Origin: Vicinamibacteria bacterium
Lineage (GTDB): Bacteria > Acidobacteriota > Vicinamibacteria > Fen-336 > JAGNNV01
NCBI GenBank assembly: GCA_016650185.1
Contig: JAENWE010000089.1
Coordinates: forward strand, 1-11,350
Direction: 5' to 3'
Length of the DNA stretch: 11,350 bases
Positions 1-5,852 of this stretch are shown here, piece after piece. Each line of letters begins with the position of its first letter. Positions within the stretch are counted from its first letter, which is position 1. Below the pieces are notes generated by a model, which did no database searches, was not told the origin of the DNA, and worked only from the letters and a program-made list of their open reading frames with translations. Position numbers and translations under genes: made by a program.

Positions 1-2
1 CT

Positions 3-1634
3 CAGAACTCAGGCCTCGAAGAGGACGCTGACCGCAAAACCGCGGTGCGCGACCGTTTTCCGAAAGTGGACGCAAAGAGCCAGGCGGACCGTCTGCTCTA
101 CTGGACGGAGGTGCGCCGCGAGCTGAAGACGATTCCCGCGGCGGAGCTTGCGGCCGAGGACCAGGTGAATTACGCGATCTATCGCGCGCAGATCGAGTCG
201 CTCGAGGCCAGCGCCCGATTCCGAGACTATGAAAAGCCGTTCAACTCGGACTCCTCTTTCTGGGCAGAAGTCACCGGGTCCGCGCAGCGTCCCTTGCGCA
301 CGCTCGGAGACTATCGCGGGTATCTGCGACTGATCGCGGATATCCCCCGGTACTTCAAGGAACACACGGAGAACATGCGCGCCGGCCTGGTGCGAGGATT
401 TTCGGTGCCCCGGGTGACCCTCACTGGACGCGACGCTTCCATCTCGGCGGTAGCCGAGGCTCGCGAGCCCGAGAAGAACCCCTTCTTCGCCCCGTTTCTG
501 AGAATGCCCGCGTCCTTCACGGGCACCGAGCAGGCCGAGTTGCGCGCCGCCGCGGCGAAAGCCATTCACGAATCGGTGTTGCCGGCGTACACGGATCTCC
601 TGACCTTCATGCGCGAGGAGTACATGAAGCAGGCGCGGCTGGCCCTGGACGCCGAGTCCTTTCCCGACGGCAAGGCGTACTACCAGTCGAAGATCTCGGA
701 GTTCACCACCCTCAACCTCACACCCGACCAGATCCACGGGATCGGCCTCGCCGAGGTGGCGAAGATCCACGAGCAGATGGTCGGGACGATGAAGAAAACG
801 GAATTCAGGAGCGACTTCCCCGCTTTCCTGAACTTTCTCCGCACCGATCCGCGGTTCTACGCGAAAACCAAGGAAGAGTTGCTGATGCGCGCCGCCTGGA
901 TATCGAAGCGCGTCGACGGAAAGCTATCGGAAATGTTCGGCTGGCTGCCTCGATCACGCTTCACCATCATTCCCGTCCCGGATGACATCGCACCCTTCTA
1001 CACCTCGGGCCGTGGCGGCCCCGGCGTGTATCTGGTCAACACCTACAACCTTGCCGCGCGTCCGTTGTACAACCTGCCCGCGCTCACCCTCCATGAGTCG
1101 ACGCCGGGCCACGCGATGCAGATGTCTCTCGCGGCCGAGCACAAGGAGCAACCCGAGTTTCGTCAGCGGGTCTACATCTCCGCCTACGGTGAAGGCTGGG
1201 CGCTCTACACCGAGAAGCTCGGCGTTCCGATGGGGATCTACGAGACGCCGTATGAGCACTTCGGCATGCTGACGTATCAGATGTGGCGCGCGGCCCGACT
1301 GGTAGTCGACACCGGGCTTCATTCGAAAGGGTGGACGCGCGATCAGGCCCTCGCCTATCTCCGAGACAACACCGCACTGGCTGAGCATGAGATCACCACC
1401 GAAATCGATCGCTACATCGCCTGGCCCGGCCAGGCGCTTTCGTACTATCTCGGTCAGATGCAGATAGAGAAGTCACGCGCGCAGGCGGAAGCAGCCCTGG
1501 GCGCGAAGTTCGATCTTCGGGCCTTTCACGACACGATCCTGTCTTTGGGCTCGGTGACGCTGCCCCAACTCGAGTTGCGTATCAACCGGTTCATCGCCGA
1601 AGGCGGCAAGCCCCCAGACCACACGGGCCAATAG
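3..1634 (+). CDS. DUF885 family putative zinc metallopeptidase, 5' end outside the window
   Basis: The reading frame is open to the left edge of the window, so the true start is missing. A GTG at 45 is possible but internal to the family alignment, so I treat the gene as 5'-partial. The protein shows the DUF885 signatures: an H-E-S-T-P-G-H motif encoded at 1092-1112, matching the HExxPGH zinc-site-like motif of this family, and YGEGWALYTEKLG from 1185, whose Glu is the likely third ligand. A conserved helical part, PDGKAYYQSKISEFTTLNL, lies upstream. In this family proteins usually start with an export signal and are about 580-600 aa; the visible 543 codons fit loss of only the N-terminus. 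Members are presumed secreted or periplasmic peptidases, but substrates are mostly unknown. The family call is firm; the enzymatic role is inferred from the motif. Confidence 0.93.
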   Translation, partial: QNSGLEEDADRKTAVRDRFPKVDAKSQADRLLYWTEVRRELKTIPAAELAAEDQVNYAIYRAQIESLEASARFRDYEKPFNSDSSFWAEVTGSAQRPLRTLGDYRGYLRLIADIPRYFKEHTENMRAGLVRGFSVPRVTLTGRDASISAVAEAREPEKNPFFAPFLRMPASFTGTEQAELRAAAAKAIHESVLPAYTDLLTFMREEYMKQARLALDAESFPDGKAYYQSKISEFTTLNLTPDQIHGIGLAEVAKIHEQMVGTMKKTEFRSDFPAFLNFLRTDPRFYAKTKEELLMRAAWISKRVDGKLSEMFGWLPRSRFTIIPVPDDIAPFYTSGRGGPGVYLVNTYNLAARPLYNLPALTLHESTPGHAMQMSLAAEHKEQPEFRQRVYISAYGEGWALYTEKLGVPMGIYETPYEHFGMLTYQMWRAARLVVDTGLHSKGWTRDQALAYLRDNTALAEHEITTEIDRYIAWPGQALSYYLGQMQIEKSRAQAEAALGAKFDLRAFHDTILSLGSVTLPQLELRINRFIAEGGKPPDHTGQ

Positions 1635-1661
1635 GCCGAAAACCGTCCGGCCGCCGCAACT

Positions 1662-1681
1662 TGACTCATCAGCATGAGTCA
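1662..1681. repeat. Perfect 8-bp inverted repeat over the start of the PIN fragment
   Basis: TGACTCAT at 1662-1669 and ATGAGTCA at 1674-1681 are exact reverse complements separated by CAGC. The right arm contains the ATG that opens the PIN-fragment ORF. It could be an operator-like dyad, a small hairpin, or the scar of whatever removed the upstream half of the PIN gene. No poly-T tract follows, so it is not a convincing intrinsic terminator for the DUF885 gene that ends 27 bp earlier. Confidence 0.6.
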
Positions 1682-1886
1682 GACGTTGCTCGGCATCATC
1701 GACGAGGTCTTCCCGGTGGACCTCAATGCCGTGGAACGTGCGCGCACCGTCTTGCTGGGGCACTCGAGGCTGTCGGCGCGCGACGCCCTCCATGTGGCGG
1801 TCATGGAGCAGCAAGGCGTCAATCGGATCCTGAGTTTCGACGCAGGCTTCGATGGTTTCCCCGGAATCGCCCTCCTCAAAACCTGA
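1674..1886 (+). pseudogene. VapC-like PIN-domain toxin, C-terminal fragment
   Basis: The 70-aa reading frame matches only the second half of a PIN (VapC-type) ribonuclease. The diagnostic part is LSARDALHVAVMEQQG followed by ILSFDAGFDGFPGI, which carries the third acidic residue (Asp of ARDA) and the fourth (Asp of SFD). Full VapC proteins are about 130-140 aa. The N-terminal strand with the first catalytic Asp and the central conserved Glu are absent: upstream in frame there is a stop at 1662-1664 and then the DUF885 gene. The fragment cannot form the four-acid active site, so it should be inactive. No VapB-like antitoxin ORF is present. A dispersed repeat begins 14 bp after its stop. The ATG at 1674 is simply the first in frame and need not be used. 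Confidence 0.72.
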
Positions 1887-1899
1887 GAGTCGTGGGGCT

Positions 1900-2007
1900 C
1901 TCCGTCATTGCGAGCCGTGGACGGACTCCGTCCGTGACTATTTGGGAGGACGCCGCCATTCCGAAAAGTGCCCAATATGTGGCGTTTTCGACCGTCGTCC
2001 TCAGCAG
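1900..2007. repeat. 108-bp dispersed structured repeat, copy 1
   Basis: This segment is identical to 5546-5653 at 106 of 108 positions, while flanking sequence is not similar. The two differences are T/C at the ninth base and G/T near the middle. It opens with the TCATTGCGAG motif common at the ends of short palindromic repeats in many bacteria. It holds a tight dyad (GGACGG/CCGTCC around 1918-1933) and a larger hairpin closed by GAGGACG (1946-1952) and CGTCCTC (1996-2002), with CGAAAA/TTTTCG able to pair inside. It lies in non-coding DNA between the PIN fragment and the regulator gene on the opposite strand, where its hairpins could also end transcription. Confidence 0.88.
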
Positions 2008-2053
2008 TCGCCAACGTCCTTCGGACGTGACCGTTGAAAGAAACCCACCACCG

Positions 2054-2152
2054 TCATCGCGAAGGCCGCATCGTTATTGCGTGGCCTGAAGCGATCTCGC
2101 CGTCCTGCCGAGACTGCTTCGCCCCATGCATCCGTCGGGGTCCTCGCAGTGA
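2054..2152. repeat. Short palindromic repeat of the TCATTGCGAG...CTCGCAATGA type
   Basis: The right end CTCGCAGTGA (2143-2152) is the inverse of the repeat end TCATTGCGAG at 1905-1914 with one mismatch, and an exact inverse of the corresponding end of the second 108-bp copy (TCACTGCGAG at 5551-5560). The left end TCATCGCGA (2054-2062) matches imperfectly. The middle holds a hairpin whose arms GAAGCGATCTCG (2088-2099) and CGAGACTGCTTC (2109-2120) pair at 10 of 12 positions. This organisation is familiar from widespread REP/MITE-like intergenic repeats. The whole stretch 1905-2152 may be one composite element with the 108-bp copy at its left. Confidence 0.65.
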
Positions 2153-2203
2153 GGGGAAAGTGCCTGAAAATCGGGCCGACTCGCGATGATGATCGTCGAG
2201 CCG

Positions 2204-2995
2204 TCAGTTCCGCGGCGTTTTGGACTGCTCATCCTCCGCGAGCTTGCGGGCCGAGGCATCCGTATGACAGAAGAGGAAATGCGTTAATTCCCCTGACGGG
2301 CTGTGGACCGGCGACAGCGCGATGTCGGTCCAGAATGAAGTTCCGTCCTTGCGATAGGCGAGACAGCTCACCTGGCACTCACGCTGCCCCTGAAGAGCAT
2401 CGCGAAGACGGCCACTGGCCTCCTGGTCCGTGCCCGCTCCTTCGAGGAACCATGGACTCTGTCCGATCACCTCCGCGGCGGCATAGCCGGACATCCGCTC
2501 AAACGCGGAGTTACAAAAGGTGATGCCGAACGCGCGGTCCGTCGCGCTGGCCATGACCACGCCGATCCCGGCGCCGGAGAAGGCCTGCTGGAGGAGCCTC
2601 GCAGGGACATCGCTCTTATGGCGACTCACCGCCATTTCAACCGTGGTGAGCAGATCGCGCTCATCCAGGGGCTTGATGAGGTATCCGTACGGGCGCGCTT
2701 GCGTTGCCCTTTGAATGGTTCCAGTATCCGTGTGCGCGGTCAGGAAGACGATCGGCACATCCATCTGCCTCGATAGCCGCTTCGCGGTCTCGACGCCATC
2801 CATGGGCCCTTGAATCGTGATGTCCATGAAGACCAGGCCCGGGCGAGTGGCCTGGGCAAGCGAAAGGGCCTCCGCCCCGCTCGCGGCCGTCCCCGTGATC
2901 TCATAGCCAAGCCCTTCGAGGCGTTGGGCCAGATCACGCGCAACGATGGCCTCATCCTCAACCAAAAGAATCCGAGTGGACGAATGAGCAGCCAT
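2204..2995 (-). CDS. Response regulator with REC and LOV-like PAS domains (REC-PAS)
   Basis: A 263-aa two-domain signalling protein. Residues 1-127 form a receiver domain: acidic pocket E13-D14, phospho-acceptor D58 in LVFMDITIQG, switch T86 in IVFLTAH and K108 in YLIKP, all in place. Residues about 134-250 are a PAS domain closest to the LOV type, with FCNSAFERMSGY, then GQSPWFLEG, then YRKDGTSFW and a final DASARK resembling the DVTERK exit motif. The position of the flavin-adduct cysteine (GRNCRFLQG in LOV proteins) is Pro181, so classical LOV photochemistry is not expected. No DNA-binding, GGDEF or kinase output follows, so it probably acts by protein contact. I start at 2995 because GGAGGT lies 5 bp upstream and REC homology begins at once; a longer in-frame extension to 3172 has no homology. 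No partner kinase is visible. Confidence 0.92.
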   Translation of the reverse strand: MAAHSSTRILLVEDEAIVARDLAQRLEGLGYEITGTAASGAEALSLAQATRPGLVFMDITIQGPMDGVETAKRLSRQMDVPIVFLTAHTDTGTIQRATQARPYGYLIKPLDERDLLTTVEMAVSRHKSDVPARLLQQAFSGAGIGVVMASATDRAFGITFCNSAFERMSGYAAAEVIGQSPWFLEGAGTDQEASGRLRDALQGQRECQVSCLAYRKDGTSFWTDIALSPVHSPSGELTHFLFCHTDASARKLAEDEQSKTPRN

Positions 2996-3000
2996 CTGCG

Positions 3001-3006
3001 ACCTCC
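3001..3006 (-). promoter_or_regulatory. Strong ribosome binding site of the REC-PAS gene
   Basis: On the minus strand GGAGGT lies five bases before the ATG at 2995. It is close to the full Shine-Dalgarno consensus and decides the start against the longer ORF that opens at 3172. Confidence 0.8.
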
Positions 3007-3132
3007 CTGCAGCCGATAGGTTCCGAAGCCCCTTGCCCGCGCACCCCATCAGGCCGCGTTCATGCCACGCATACATTGGGTACTCTGAGTGTACACCTGT
3101 TGCGTTTGGGGCGAGGGCGTGCAGTTGGCGCG

Positions 3133-3648
3133 TCAGGCGTTGCGGGGGTGATCCTGGAGCGCAAGCTCCCACCAGGAGATGTCATGCCACCGGCCGAACT
3201 TGAAGCCGCCCCGGTGGAAGACGCCGACGGACGTGAAGCCCAGCGCCCGGTGGAACGCCACGCTGGCATCATTCGGCAAGGCAATTCCCGCGTAGGCGTT
3301 GCAATAGCCTTTTTCGACCAGGACTTCGAAGAGTCGTCGATAGAGAGCCCGCGCCACGCCGTGCCCTCGATGACCCGGATGAACATACGCTGACGTCTCC
3401 ACCGTGAAGCGGTAGGCCGCGCGCGTCCTGAAGGCGGAGGCGTATGCGTAGCCGGCGAGGGCGCCTTCCCGTTCCGCCACGAGCCAGGCCCACTGACTCT
3501 GCGCCGACTCGATACGCGTCACGAACTCCGCCACGGTGGGCGGCTCCAGTTCAAAGGACACCGCCGTGCCGGTCACGAAGGGGCGATAGATCTCAAGAAG
3601 CGCAGACGCGTCGCCCGGCTTCGCGTCTCGGATGGTCAGGTCCCTCAC
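3133..3648 (-). CDS. GNAT acetyltransferase, phosphinothricin acetyltransferase (PAT/MddA)-like
   Basis: The 171-aa protein is a full-length GNAT enzyme. TIRDAKPGDASALLEIY opens strand 1, and the acetyl-CoA pyrophosphate loop is GHRGHGVARAL (residues 92-102, with R94-G95-x-G97). The PAT/MddA subfamily is marked by AYRFTVETSAYVHPGHRG, GIALPNDASVAFHRALGF and the C-terminal FKFGRWHDISWWEL. In that subfamily the enzymes acetylate the amino group of phosphinothricin, methionine sulfoximine or methionine sulfone; the physiological substrate here cannot be read from sequence. The start is GTG at 3648, with GGAG about ten bases upstream. The gene lies 25 bp downstream of the dienelactone hydrolase on the same strand, so the two are probably co-transcribed. 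The PAT-like class is likely; resistance to a specific compound is not shown. Confidence 0.9.
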   Translation of the reverse strand: MRDLTIRDAKPGDASALLEIYRPFVTGTAVSFELEPPTVAEFVTRIESAQSQWAWLVAEREGALAGYAYASAFRTRAAYRFTVETSAYVHPGHRGHGVARALYRRLFEVLVEKGYCNAYAGIALPNDASVAFHRALGFTSVGVFHRGGFKFGRWHDISWWELALQDHPRNA

Positions 3649-3673
3649 TCCCGAGTCCGTCTCCGGCCTTCCC

Positions 3674-4459
3674 TCAGTGCTTCACCTCAGCCCCACCCAC
3701 CGCAGGGACGGGCAGATCGCCATCGGTGAGCTTCCGCTTGAAAAGGTCCACCACGAGACCGTAACAAGCGAGCGCGAGCGCGGGGTCATAGCGCGGCCCT
3801 TCGTCGCGCAGGAAGGCGTGCGCGCCGTTGAACTCGTGCCAGGTGAAATGCACGCCGGCCTCGATCATGGACTTCTGGATCCGAGCCCGACCCTCGTTCG
3901 GCACGTGCGGGTCCTGCCGACCCCAGATCATCATCATCTCGGCCTTCAGTTCCTTCATCCGCGCAAGCGTGTCATCGCCGCCCTTTCCCAGGCTGCCCTG
4001 GTGAATATCGGTGGCGTAGAAGCAGACCCCGGCGAGAACCTCGGGATTCATGGATGCCCGGAACGAGAGATGGCCGCCGATGCAGATGCCGATGGAGCCG
4101 ATCTTCCCGTTGCACGAAGGGTGGGCCCGCAGAAACCGGATCACCGCGCGCGCGTCGTCGTCGTACGCCGTGACCGGTCGGCCGATCTTGTCCGCGTTCC
4201 CCCTATCCGCTCCCGCGGTATCGTAGGCGATCACGCAGCCGGGCGTTTCCAGATCATGGAAGATCTCCGGCACCGCCACCACGTAGCCGTGGCCGGCGAG
4301 AAGGGTGGCCGTGCGCTTGATCGGGCCGGTCTGCTGAAAGATCTCGGAGAACAGCACGAGGCCTGGATAGCGGCCCGGCGCCACCGGCCGATAGACGTAG
4401 GTCCGCATGGGACCGGTGGGGGTGTCGAGATCGACGCTTGGGTCTTCCTGAAGAATCAT
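3674..4459 (-). CDS. Dienelactone hydrolase family alpha/beta hydrolase
   Basis: A 261-aa alpha/beta hydrolase with the complete dienelactone hydrolase triad: nucleophile Cys126 in GICIGG, Asp183 in GRQDPHVP and His214 in GAHAF. Glu39 in LFSEIF is equivalent to the Glu that controls the resting cysteine in carboxymethylenebutenolidase. Length is normal for the family (about 240-260 aa) and no signal peptide is present, so it should be cytoplasmic. The prototype cleaves dienelactone in the chlorocatechol branch of the beta-ketoadipate pathway, but no other catechol-pathway gene is nearby and the family is broad, so a general ester or lactone hydrolase is equally possible. AAGGAG lies six bases before the ATG at 4459. 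It is the probable first gene of a two-gene unit with the acetyltransferase. Confidence 0.93.
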   Translation of the reverse strand: MILQEDPSVDLDTPTGPMRTYVYRPVAPGRYPGLVLFSEIFQQTGPIKRTATLLAGHGYVVAVPEIFHDLETPGCVIAYDTAGADRGNADKIGRPVTAYDDDARAVIRFLRAHPSCNGKIGSIGICIGGHLSFRASMNPEVLAGVCFYATDIHQGSLGKGGDDTLARMKELKAEMMMIWGRQDPHVPNEGRARIQKSMIEAGVHFTWHEFNGAHAFLRDEGPRYDPALALACYGLVVDLFKRKLTDGDLPVPAVGGAEVKH

Positions 4460-4549
4460 GCTCGCTCCTTTTCGGGCGCAGGTTACTTGAGGTTTGCCTG
4501 GGGGCAGACGTCTCAGAGCGGACAGAAAGAGGCGGTGGTGAGCCGGACA

Positions 4550-4818
4550 CCAGGGACGCGCGCGAGGGCGCTGGTCGAAAACTGCCGGACAAGAGGCTGC
4601 GATGTCTGCCTAGTCAGGCAATCCCGTGCTGTGCGAACTGGAGTGGGCCTCGAAAGTTCCTACACTGCTTCCCGCGCAGACAATGCGGCGACCGTCCAGA
4701 CCCTGCGGGCGACGTCTCCGACTATCTCCTGGGCGAGATCGGGGCCGCGCGCGGCGCCCGGACCACCGACACCTTCGACCGCGGCCTGCGAAACGCCGAG
4801 GGCTTCACGCTCGCCTAG
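4550..4818 (+). pseudogene. Degraded VapC-like PIN-domain toxin
   Basis: Pieces of one PIN protein appear in order but in three frames. TRARALVENCRTRG (about 4556-4597) resembles the first helix region. NPVLCELEW (4620-4646) carries the conserved central Glu in its usual VLCELVW context. GDVSDYLLGEIGAARGARTT and then DTFDRGL and GFTLA (4708-4818, ending TAG) form the C-terminal half with the last two catalytic acids. Stops (for example at 4611-4613) and frameshifts separate the pieces, and the middle is shorter than in intact VapC. The N-terminal Asp strand is not recognisable. I infer a dead toxin gene. The subgroup differs from the PIN fragment at 1674, so these are separate relics, not a duplication. 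Confidence 0.7.
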
Positions 4819-4906
4819 ACGGAGGGGATGGCGCATTCGGCCGGCGCCTGGGAGTCGACAGCGCGGACACGCCTGTAGTGGAGCGCGCCTGCCTGCCCCT
4901 GGAGCA

Positions 4907-4930
4907 CTGAAGCGGTCTCGCCGTCCTGCC
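4907..4930. repeat. Fragment of the short palindromic repeat
   Basis: These 24 bases match 2086-2109 inside the palindromic repeat at 23 of 24 positions (one A/G difference). The rest of that element is missing here: only the central arm and loop are left, directly before the stop of the acetyltransferase on the opposite strand. It looks like a decayed copy lying beside the second PIN relic. Confidence 0.6.
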
Positions 4931-4936
4931 GGGAGA

Positions 4937-5446
4937 CTAGAAGGTGATCCCGAAGAGCTTGACCTCTTTGGGATCGCCCTCGAGGCGAATCACGGCCTCG
5001 AACTTGAGGCCGAGCTTCTCCAGCACTTTGATCGAGGCCTCGTTATCGGGCGAGGTGATCGCCACGATTCGCGTGAGCGAGAACGCATCGCGGCCGTGCT
5101 CGACGCACGCGCGGGCGCCCTCGACCGCGTACCCCTTTCGCCAGTGGGCCGGGAGAAAGGCGAAGCCCACATCCACATCCGAAAGGGTCTCACGCTTGAG
5201 CAGGCCGCAGATCCCGATCGGATCGCCGGTCTCCCTGAGGAAGGCCAGGTTCAATCCAAAACCGAATCGTACGTAGCTCGCGATCGGTCCCTTGAGAAGG
5301 TACTGGCGTGCGTCCTGAACCGTCTTCACCCCGCGATCTCCGATGAACCGAATGAACGACGGCTCGTTCAGAAGCTCGAGAATAAACGGCGCATCATTGA
5401 GCGTGAGGTGTCGCAGCACGAGACGCTCGGTTTCAGCAACAATCAC
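4937..5446 (-). CDS. GNAT acetyltransferase, RimJ/RimL type
   Basis: The 169-aa protein begins with the RimJ/RimL-type entry TERLVLRHLTLNDAPFILEL, continues with IGICGLLKRE and a DVGFAFLPAHWRKGYAVEG acetyl-CoA loop (R103-K-G-Y-A107), and ends with the TSPDNEASIKVLEKLGL helix found across this group. In that family the enzymes acetylate N-terminal residues of ribosomal proteins or side chains of amino acids and drugs; the substrate here is unknown. It is unrelated in subfamily to the PAT-like enzyme at 3133. The start is GTG at 5446, preceded by AGGGGG at a suitable distance. The gene stands alone: a PIN relic and repeat fragment lie downstream, and the second 108-bp repeat lies about 100 bp upstream, where its hairpins could affect this promoter. 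Confidence 0.92.
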   Translation of the reverse strand: MIVAETERLVLRHLTLNDAPFILELLNEPSFIRFIGDRGVKTVQDARQYLLKGPIASYVRFGFGLNLAFLRETGDPIGICGLLKRETLSDVDVGFAFLPAHWRKGYAVEGARACVEHGRDAFSLTRIVAITSPDNEASIKVLEKLGLKFEAVIRLEGDPKEVKLFGITF

Positions 5447-5545
5447 GGAATTCCCCCTAGCCTTGAAGCCTACCGCTCGTTCGCGAAAGACCCTGGGGCG
5501 TCAGCGCAGTGGCTCTTCCAGTGCGAGGACCCCGGACGATGGCTC

Positions 5546-5653
5546 CTCCGTCACTGCGAGCCGTGGACGGACTCCGTCCGTGACTATTTTGGAGGACGCC
5601 GCCATTCCGAAAAGTGCCCAATATGTGGCGTTTTCGACCGTCGTCCTCAGCAG
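5546..5653. repeat. 108-bp dispersed structured repeat, copy 2
   Basis: Near-identical to 1900-2007 (two differences), with the same internal dyads GGACGG/CCGTCC and GAGGACG/CGTCCTC. Similarity stops sharply at both ends, so the 108-bp block is the unit that moved or was copied. The first copy is followed by a TCATTGCGAG-type palindromic repeat; this copy instead continues into GACTGCGAGGACT and then unrelated sequence. It occupies the gap between the acetyltransferase and the oxidoreductase 3' end, both transcribed leftwards. Confidence 0.88.
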
Positions 5654-5852
5654 GACTGCGAGGACTCCAAGGAAATGCCCGGGACGAAGCAGGCTCGGGT
5701 AGGTGGGGGTCGATCAGAAACCTCGTAACCCATGAGCCTCGTTCGCCCCGTTGTCGGCTCATCCTAGACCTCATCCAGGCTGTGGACGGTGAACCCGAGC
5801 GAGAGTTTTCTGCCCTCCCCGGTTGGCCGCCGGCCAACGCAGCCCGCTTCAT
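5654..5852. other. Non-coding gap downstream of the oxidoreductase gene
   Basis: I see no convincing gene here on either strand. The only structure is a 7-bp inverted repeat, ATGAGCC (5732-5738) with GGCTCAT (5756-5762), with a 17-base loop and no T tract. It could be a weak terminator for the leftward oxidoreductase gene but is too far and too loose to claim. No SelD-like sequence follows the oxidoreductase stop in any minus-strand frame. Confidence 0.5.

Noticed and set aside
9..770. 253-aa minus-strand ORF opposite the DUF885 gene
   Set aside because: The plus-strand frame has firm family motifs. The antisense protein has none and is a GC-rich shadow.
1900..2007. Small protein with a CPIC motif encoded by both copies of the 108-bp repeat
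   Set aside because: Both copies can be read as HCEPWTDSVRDY then CPICGVFDRRPQQ, and of the two differences one is silent and one is Leu/Phe. But there is no consistent start, stop or ribosome site in the two contexts, and the dyads explain the conservation better.
2996..3172. N-terminal 59-residue extension of the REC-PAS protein
   Set aside because: It has no homology to receiver proteins and bypasses the strong GGAGGT before the ATG at 2995.
4607..4620. TGCCT/AGGCA hairpin as a regulatory site
   Set aside because: A 5-bp stem in GC-rich pseudogene sequence is expected by chance.
3632..5728. 698-aa plus-strand ORF
   Set aside because: It runs opposite two clear minus-strand genes and through the PIN relic and the repeat. 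No domain is recognisable along it; long shadow ORFs are expected at this GC content.
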